Positions 59,044 through 64,000 of a DNA stretch of 64,000 nt are shown one piece after another. Both the position numbers and the translations under genes were made by a program. Within the stretch, counting starts at the first letter, position 1. Each line of letters starts with the position of its first letter. The notes beneath the pieces are model-generated. The model had not been told where the DNA came from, ran no database searches, and saw only the letters and a list, made by a program, of their open reading frames with translations. The stretch is from CAVQUE01 sp046290435. Lineage in GTDB: Bacteria; Actinomycetota; Acidimicrobiia; Acidimicrobiales; UBA8592. The stretch is taken from assembly GCA_046290435.1 (NCBI GenBank), contig JBKAGO010000047.1, forward strand, positions 1 through 64,000. Direction: 5' to 3'.

Positions 59044-60729
59044 ATGACGACGACCAGCATCCCGGCGCGGCCAGCCGCCCGAACCGACACCGACACCGAC
59101 ACCGACGACCCAGCGGCTGCGCCTCGCCACCGTGCGACCACGTCGCTGACGGGGCTCTGGCGGCTCGTCCGGCTCGTCCTGCGTCGTGACCGTGTCCGGC
59201 TGCCGCTGTGGATCGTCGGGCTCACCGCCTTGATGGTCGTGTCGGCCGACCAGATCCTGTCGCTGTACGAGACCCCCCAGCAGATCCGGAACTACGTCGA
59301 CTCCGTCGGCGACAACCCGGCACTCGTCGTGTTCGCCGGGCCCGGCTACGGCTTCGACGACCCGAACATCGGCGTCATCCTGGTCAACGAGACCAGCGCA
59401 TGGATGGCGCTCGCATCGGCGCTGATGAGTGTCTTCGTGGTCAACCGCCACACCCGCGCCGAAGAGGACGACGAGCGCGCCGACCTCGTCCGGTCGTCGG
59501 TGGTGGGCCGTCACGCGCCGATCACCGCCGCCCTGGTCGTCGCCGTCGTGGCGAACCTGGTCGTCGCCGTTGCGTCGTGCATCGCGATCGTGGCGCTGGG
59601 CTTCGCGACCGCCGGCTCCATCGCGCTCTGTGCCTCGATCGGCCTGGTCGGCATCTCGTTCGCCGCCGTGGCCGCCTGCGCCGCGCAGATCGCGCCGACC
59701 GGTCGGGCGACGCTCGGCCTCGCTGCCGGTCTCACCGGGGTGGCCTTCGTCGTGCGCGGTATCGGCGACGTGGCCTGGACGCCGCTGGCGTGGCTCACCC
59801 CGTTCGGCTGGGGTCTCGGCGTGCGTGCCTACGCCGATGAGCGGTGGTGGACCCTGCTGGGCCTCGCGATGTTCGCGGTCGCCGCCACCGTCGCCGCCTA
59901 CCAGCTGTCGGTGCGACGCGACCTCGGCAGCGGCATCGTCGCCCAACGCCCGGGTCCGCCCGAGGCGGCACCGTGGATCACCCACCCGCTCGGCCTGGCG
60001 GTGCGGCTCCAGCGCGGCGCGTTGATCGGCTGGACGGTCGCGCTGTTCGTCACGGGTGCGGTCTACGGCTCGATCGGCGAGGAGATCGAGACGCTCATCG
60101 AGGACAATCCCGACCTCGCCGAGTTCCTCGCGGCGTTGGGCGATGCCTCATTGAGCGACGCGTACCTGGCGATGTCGCTGTCGATGCTCGCCATGTTGGC
60201 GTCGGGTTTCGCCATCTCGTCGACCCTGCGGGCCCGCTCGGCCGAGACCGCAGGCCACGCAGAGCTGCTGCTGGCCACGCCCACCAGCCGATGGCGATGG
60301 GCGGCTGCGCACCTGGTCGTCGCCGTCGCAGGGTCGACAGTGATCGTCACCGCCGCCGGGCTCGGCGCGGGCCTGGCCTATGCCGGGGTCACCGGCGACG
60401 CCTCCCAGATCCCCCGTCTGATCGGCGCGGCGCTGGTGAGCCTGCCGGCGGTGCTCTTCCTGGTCGGCGTCGCGTTCGTGCTGTTCGGCTGGCTGCCCGA
60501 TGCCACCGTCGCCGCGTGGGGGGTCTTCGCCGTCATCGTCGCCGTCGGGATCTTCGGCGCGGTGCTCGGGTTACCCCAGTGGCTGCTGGACCTCTCGCCG
60601 TTCGAGGCGCTGCCCGCGATGCCCGCCGAGAGCTTCTCGTGGATGCCTGTCTTGGTCGTGTCGGCCATCGCCGGCGGCCTCGTCGCAGTCGGTCTCGTCG
60701 GCTTCCGCCGCCGCGATCTCGACAGCTGA
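59044..60729 (+). CDS. ABC exporter permease, fused two-domain (tetronasin-type)
   Basis: Membrane protein of 561 residues with about twelve helices in two similar halves, each like a six-helix ABC-2 permease. Examples are WIVGLTALMVVSADQIL and LIGWTVALFVTGAVYGSIGEEI, opening halves 1 and 2. Related proteins export polyether and other antibiotics. ATG at 59044 is used; an in-frame ATG at 59014 adds ten basic residues and neither has a clear ribosome site. The N-terminus includes a TDTDTDTDD tract. Works with the ATPase upstream. Confidence 0.88.
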   Translation: MTTTSIPARPAARTDTDTDTDDPAAAPRHRATTSLTGLWRLVRLVLRRDRVRLPLWIVGLTALMVVSADQILSLYETPQQIRNYVDSVGDNPALVVFAGPGYGFDDPNIGVILVNETSAWMALASALMSVFVVNRHTRAEEDDERADLVRSSVVGRHAPITAALVVAVVANLVVAVASCIAIVALGFATAGSIALCASIGLVGISFAAVAACAAQIAPTGRATLGLAAGLTGVAFVVRGIGDVAWTPLAWLTPFGWGLGVRAYADERWWTLLGLAMFAVAATVAAYQLSVRRDLGSGIVAQRPGPPEAAPWITHPLGLAVRLQRGALIGWTVALFVTGAVYGSIGEEIETLIEDNPDLAEFLAALGDASLSDAYLAMSLSMLAMLASGFAISSTLRARSAETAGHAELLLATPTSRWRWAAAHLVVAVAGSTVIVTAAGLGAGLAYAGVTGDASQIPRLIGAALVSLPAVLFLVGVAFVLFGWLPDATVAAWGVFAVIVAVGIFGAVLGLPQWLLDLSPFEALPAMPAESFSWMPVLVVSAIAGGLVAVGLVGFRRRDLDS

Positions 60730-60826
60730 CGACAGCGTCACCCTCGAGCCGAGCCGAGCTGGGCCGGCGTCGTCGAGGCGAGCGGGCGTCGGGGCCGCAT
60801 CTGCGGCGCCGGTGTCCCCGAAGCGG

Positions 60827-60877
60827 GTAGCCGTCAGCACCGGGCAGCCGTCAGGGCCGAGCAGCCGTCAGAGCCAG
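60827..60877. repeat. Three 17-bp tandem repeats at a gene end
   Basis: Units GTAGCCGTCAGCACCGG, GCAGCCGTCAGGGCCGA and GCAGCCGTCAGAGCCAG. The last contains the stop codon of the minus-strand gene ending at 60868, so the array looks like duplications of that 3' end. Confidence 0.7.
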
Positions 60878-61404
60878 CTGATCCGGGCAGAGGTCGCGTG
60901 CTCGTCGGGAGCCACGGCCAGTCGCCCCTCGTGGACCTCGTTCAGCAGCCAACGGGTTGCTGCGACGATCGCCGGAGCGGCATCGCGGATGCCTTCGATG
61001 TCGGCGCCGGAAACGTCGTCGGCGCCAACGCCCGCAGCGGCCAGCACCGGACCCAGGTCACGCAGGCGTGCCTCGAGCCAGTCGAGGGGTGCCGCGCCGA
61101 GCTCGGGCACGAAGCGGCGTCCGCCCGGTTCCCAGCCCTCGAAACGCGGGTGGTGATGGGTGCGATCGAACGACCCGGGAGGACCGTCGACCGTCTCGAG
61201 CAGGTCGATCCGCCACAGGGGGTCTGCAACCGTGATCGGCCGGGCCGCGTAGATCGATCCCTCGATCTCGCCCGCAACCAGCCGGCGGAGCTCGAGCCGG
61301 ACCCCTCGTTCGGCGCCCTCCTGCCCGGGCTCGGGCGCCGGGTCGACGAAGTAGAGATCGCTCAGGACCATCGCGACCCGTTCGAACCCGAACATCTGCA
61401 GCAT
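60868..61404 (-). CDS. Hypothetical protein
   Basis: Protein of 178 residues, not recognised. It opens MLQMFGFERVAMVLSDLYFVDP, has a beta-rich middle (VRLELRRLVAGEIEGSIYAARPITVADPLWRIDLLE) and a His cluster FDRTHHHPRFEGW. The C-terminal half is helical (LDWLEARLRDLGPVLAAAG). The HHHP may bind metal. Composition and codon use match neighbouring genes, so it is probably real. No signal peptide or membrane segment. Confidence 0.65.
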   Translation of the reverse strand: MLQMFGFERVAMVLSDLYFVDPAPEPGQEGAERGVRLELRRLVAGEIEGSIYAARPITVADPLWRIDLLETVDGPPGSFDRTHHHPRFEGWEPGGRRFVPELGAAPLDWLEARLRDLGPVLAAAGVGADDVSGADIEGIRDAAPAIVAATRWLLNEVHEGRLAVAPDEHATSARISWL

Positions 61405-61515
61405 GTCGTCACCCTACTTCGGAGCATCGGGCGCTCTCGGAAACCGACCGTCCGCTTCGGGGCTCCCGCCGGCGGTATCGTCGCTGTGTCGGCGACCGTC
61501 CGTAGTGTTCGGGCT

Positions 61516-61755
61516 GTGCATCCGAGCGACACCACCGCCGAAGCCGCCGCCGTTCAGCGGCAGGTGTTCGCGGCGATGACCGGACCGCAACGGCTGCTGG
61601 CGACCTCGGCCATGGCCGAGGAGGTTCGCGCGATCACCCTGGCGGGTCTCCGCACCCGCAACCCCGACGCTTCCGACGACGAGATCCACCGCCAGTGGCT
61701 TCGGCTCCTCCACGGCGAGCGTCTGGCGGACGCTCGCCTGCCGAGCAGCGAATGA
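61516..61755 (+). CDS. Small helical protein, Rv0078B/antitoxin-like
   Basis: Protein of 79 residues starting with GTG: AAAVQRQVFAAMTGPQRLLATSAMAEEVRAITLAGLRTRNPDASDDEIHRQWLRLLHGERLAD. It matches a widespread small-protein pattern (AMTP.RL..A..M.EEVR.L...GIR.R.P..S..E..R...RLL.G) often encoded just before a nucleotidyltransferase-type toxin-like gene. Here the stop overlaps an ATG (ATGA) at 61752, but the frame after it stops at 20 codons, so the partner seems lost. Antitoxin function is inference. Confidence 0.6.
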   Translation: MHPSDTTAEAAAVQRQVFAAMTGPQRLLATSAMAEEVRAITLAGLRTRNPDASDDEIHRQWLRLLHGERLADARLPSSE

Positions 61756-61814
61756 GCCAGGCCGAGCTCCACGAACTCGACGAGGCGCGCGCCGGTGTCG
61801 TCGTCGGCGGCTGA
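61752..61814 (+). pseudogene. 20-codon remnant start of a lost downstream partner gene
   Basis: ATG at 61752 overlaps the preceding stop and gives MSQAELHELDEARAGVVVGG then TGA at 61812-61814. The opening resembles the first residues of nucleotidyltransferase-like partners of the small upstream protein. The end then runs into the convergent Rieske gene. It may be a deletion remnant or a chance short frame. Confidence 0.3.
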
Positions 61815-61817
61815 GCG

Positions 61818-63014
61818 TCAGCTGGTCGAGGCGGGGACGCCGTTGGCGAACAGGGCGGGGAGGTCGGCGTCGTCGGTGTCGATGAGCGCCTCGACGAAGC
61901 GGTGGAAGCGCTGGCCGCCGCCCTCGTTGCGCCCGAACAGGAACTCGGGCTTGGCGCCGGTCTTGACCGACCGCTGGATGCGGTTGCCGGTGTAGTAGTC
62001 CTCGTCGCGCACGACGTGTTCGAGGAACGCCATGGTGCCGGCGATGGCCTCCTGGCGTTCCTCGCTGGGCGGATCGACGGCGAGGAAGTTCTGGATGGTC
62101 ACCGAGCTGTCGGCATCGGCGCCCGGGAACAGCTGGGACACCATGTACACCTTGCCGCCGGCGTCGAAGGTGGCGATGGAGATGTGCGGGAAGATCGTCA
62201 CGACACCGCCGAGCAGCGCCGTGTCGGGCCATTGGTCGGCCGGGAGATCCTCGAACGCGGCGGCGCGGTCGCTGGGCGAGCTGACCATCTGGTGGGGACC
62301 CCAGGCGTCGTAGCTCGCCTTGTTGTTGAAGTCGGCGCCGAAGGTGTTCCGGTGCAGGATCGGCAGGTGGTACAGGTCGAGGTAGCCGTCGTAGGCGACC
62401 TTCCAGTTGGGGCCGGCGACGACGTTGGTGCCGACGTGGTGGCACTGGTCGAGCTTCAGCAGGCCGAGCAGTTCGTCGTAGCCCTGGAGGTGCATGTCGA
62501 TGTCCATGGCGGCGCCGGGGGTGACGCACGCCCAGATGATGCCGGCGCGTTCGGCGACCGGCAGCGGGGTGAGGCCCAGGCACGACGGGTCGACGTCGCC
62601 GAAGTCGGCGCGGTCCAAGATGCCGACGAGGTCGCCGCTGCCGTCGTAGCTCCACGCGTGATAGGGGCAGGTGAAGCGGCGGGTGTTGCCGGTGCCGTCC
62701 TCCATGATGATGGCGCCGCGGTGGCTGCACATGTTGACGAACGCCCGCACGGCGCCGTCGCTGTGGCGGGTGAGCAGGATCGGCACGCCGACGGCCTCGA
62801 GGGCCTTGTAGTCGCCGGGCTCGCGCAGCTCGGCCGAGAAACCCATCACCAGCGGCAGCCGCCGGAACACCATGTCCATCTCGCGCTGCCAGCGGTCGGG
62901 GTCGTAGTAGTTGGTCGACGGCACCCGGAAGACGTCGTCGGCCTGATCGACCGTGCCGTTGCGGTGATGCGTCAGATTGCGCTTGGCGATCTCGACCAGT
63001 CGTTCACGAGTCAT
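61818..63014 (-). CDS. Rieske [2Fe-2S] aromatic-ring-hydroxylating oxygenase, large subunit
   Basis: Oxygenase alpha subunit of 398 residues. Rieske cluster ligands Cys96, His98, Cys116, His119 (CSHRG...CPYHAW). Mononuclear iron site NWKVAYDGYLDLYHLPILH with His216 and His221 and bridging Asp213. It needs a ferredoxin/reductase from elsewhere. The ATG at 63014 is taken; a start at 63041 would add nine residues. The hotdog-fold gene upstream on the same strand may be co-transcribed. Substrate may be aromatic or steroidal; nothing in the sequence decides. Confidence 0.92.
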   Translation of the reverse strand: MTRERLVEIAKRNLTHHRNGTVDQADDVFRVPSTNYYDPDRWQREMDMVFRRLPLVMGFSAELREPGDYKALEAVGVPILLTRHSDGAVRAFVNMCSHRGAIIMEDGTGNTRRFTCPYHAWSYDGSGDLVGILDRADFGDVDPSCLGLTPLPVAERAGIIWACVTPGAAMDIDMHLQGYDELLGLLKLDQCHHVGTNVVAGPNWKVAYDGYLDLYHLPILHRNTFGADFNNKASYDAWGPHQMVSSPSDRAAAFEDLPADQWPDTALLGGVVTIFPHISIATFDAGGKVYMVSQLFPGADADSSVTIQNFLAVDPPSEERQEAIAGTMAFLEHVVRDEDYYTGNRIQRSVKTGAKPEFLFGRNEGGGQRFHRFVEALIDTDDADLPALFANGVPASTS

Positions 63015-63109
63015 CGGGCAACCCCCAGGTTGTGTCGGCACGACGATCGTACGCTCCCGGCTCCCCGCTCCGCTCGGCGGCGTCGCCCGGCAGCGACCTG
63101 CGCGCGCCT

Positions 63110-63481
63110 CTACACCGGCAACAGCCTCGACATCATCCGCATCCGCACGACCTCGATGCCGTCACGTACCGCAACGGCGTCGTACCAGAGCACCTCGGTA
63201 CGCGGCGTGCGCGACAACGCCACGATCGTCGCCGACACGTCGTGGACCACATAGAGATGAACGGGACCAGCGAGCAGTTGCAGCGAGATCGCCCCGTACA
63301 TCCCGACTGCCCGGCCCGCGACGCGGGGCCACAGGTCGGCCTCGACCACGGTCAGCAGGTCGACCATGGTGAGCGGACATGCGATCGGCCCACCCCACGG
63401 CGATCTGCTGCGGTACCAGTCGAGCGGTTCGGTGATACACCCGGCGTCGAGCAGCGCGTGCTGGCGGTCCGACGACACCAT
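63110..63481 (-). CDS. Hotdog-fold (MaoC/FAS1-like dehydratase) protein
   Basis: Protein of 123 residues: WYRSRSPWGGPIACPLTMVDLL, then MYGAISLQLLAGPVHLYVVHDVSATIVALSRTPRTEVLWYDAVAVRDG and MRMMSRLL. The order (G-P-hydrophobic-P entry helix, G(P/A)V strand, TEVLWY strand) resembles the C-terminal half of MaoC/FAS1-like dehydratases. No catalytic Asp/His pair was identified, so activity is uncertain. ATG at 63481 is used, with AAGGAG 13 bases upstream. Same strand as the Rieske gene, 95 bp apart. Confidence 0.6.
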   Translation of the reverse strand: MVSSDRQHALLDAGCITEPLDWYRSRSPWGGPIACPLTMVDLLTVVEADLWPRVAGRAVGMYGAISLQLLAGPVHLYVVHDVSATIVALSRTPRTEVLWYDAVAVRDGIEVVRMRMMSRLLPV

Positions 63482-63599
63482 CGACGGTCGGTTTCTCCTT
63501 GGGACAGAATGTGTCACCGCCAACGCCAATTGTGGCGGCCCCCAAGACCGGCGAGTAAAGTCCCGCCAGAATCAAAGGATTGATCGAGTTTGGACTTCG

Positions 63600-64000
63600 A
63601 TGCACGGCATCTGGATGAAATCCGGGCTTCAGCCACTAAAGGAAGCACTAGCGGCTAGGTGTGAAGCTAATGGCATCACCTGGCACCAAGCCCCCCCCAC
63701 CACAACCACAGAATCAGAGCAGTTGTGGTCGATACTTGCACGTTTGGTGATCTCGATGAGCTCTCCGGGCTTGCACAGACGGGCTACGCAGGCGCTGTTG
63801 CCATTGTCACCTCTCTTGACGTGAAACTGTTTCGCAAGGCGGTTGGCTTGGGTCTTGGAGTGGTACACCTGGACACGTCGTCCGAGATGATGATTCGCGT
63901 AGCCCATGCTGCGGCCAATGGAGAGTGTCTGATTCCATGCGAAATTGCCCGAGCGATCGCCGTTGGGGAATCAACTCCCCGGGGTTCCCTAACAGCACTC
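63600..64000 (+). pseudogene. Response-regulator-like gene with probable frameshift, 3' end outside window
   Basis: From ATG 63600 one frame gives LQPLKEALAARCEANGITWHQAPPTTTT. After an eight-C run (63691-63698) the protein-like reading moves to the frame VVVDTCTFGDLDELSGLAQ...VAIVTSLDVKLFRKAVGLGLGVVHL...IRVAHAAANGECLIPCEIARAIA. That is the pattern of a receiver domain (strand-Asp, VTS, GxxG) leading toward a LuxR-type helix-turn-helix. The conserved receiver Lys is absent. The frame change could be a real frameshift, slippage or a sequencing error. GC content drops visibly here compared with the rest of the window. Confidence 0.5.

Overview
The window is high-GC DNA with tightly packed genes on both strands, frequent GTG starts and ATGA/GTGA overlaps. 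Gene content points to an actinobacterium, most likely of the class Acidimicrobiia (Ilumatobacter/Iamia-like). The signs are seven F420-type luciferase-like monooxygenases (LLM), SARP/BTAD regulators fused to STAND ATPases, a DUF222-HNH (13E12-type) protein and CoA-ester catabolism genes. The class assignment is inference from gene content. No rRNA, tRNA, insertion-sequence transposase, prophage or CRISPR array was seen.

Layout. 1-3013 (-): a BTAD regulator fused to a degenerate kinase domain and an nSTAND ATPase, cut by the window start. 3185-6413 (-): PEP-mobile-domain protein, EngB GTPase and an ACAD10-type HAD protein. 6693-11585 (+): TetR-like regulator, MFS exporter, thiolase-like/DUF35 pair and a crotonase. 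11685-16635: membrane spermidine-synthase-like protein, heptad-repeat membrane protein, DrrAB-type ABC exporter and an exported protein. 16663-18662: LLM and a GerMN lipoprotein. 18687-22248: sigma-factor scrap, DUF222-HNH gene, methyltransferase, a TetR remnant and two large palindromes. 22249-25949: TetR/LLM pair, a divergent LLM and a VOC protein. 26055-28084 (-): two exported proteins. 28293-33700 (+): phosphatase, APH-type kinase, crotonase, DECR-like reductase, LLM and a SnoaL-like protein. 33870-36956: MalT-type ATPase with a C-terminal BTAD domain. 37011-45985: two LLMs, a QEGLA/DUF1704 metallopeptidase, ACAD11-like dehydrogenase, carotenoid oxygenase, SDR and nitroreductase. 46316-53355: amidase, SRPBCC, DUF3445, and a TetR/MMPL exporter pair with overlapping promoters. 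53543-57888: sulfide:quinone oxidoreductase-like flavoprotein, LLM, APH-type kinase, SnoaL. 57975-60729: ABC exporter. 60868-63481: a hypothetical protein, a small antitoxin-like gene, a Rieske oxygenase and a hotdog protein. 63600-64000: a probably frameshifted response-regulator-like gene.

How the genes fit together. Much of the content suits oxidation and detoxification of lipids or other hydrophobic acyl compounds: acyl-CoA dehydrogenase, two crotonases, DECR-like SDR, an Ltp2/ChsH2-like aldolase pair, a Rieske oxygenase, F420 oxidoreductases and exporters under TetR-type control. All three modules of vertebrate ACAD10 (HAD, APH kinase, ACAD) occur as separate genes.

The most unusual layer is non-coding. 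At least five families of near-perfect palindromes sit between genes. One has nine copies of a 40-bp hairpin, in places arrayed with an exact 62-bp period. A related palindrome lies in frame inside a coding sequence. No associated transposase is visible, so how they spread and what they do is open.
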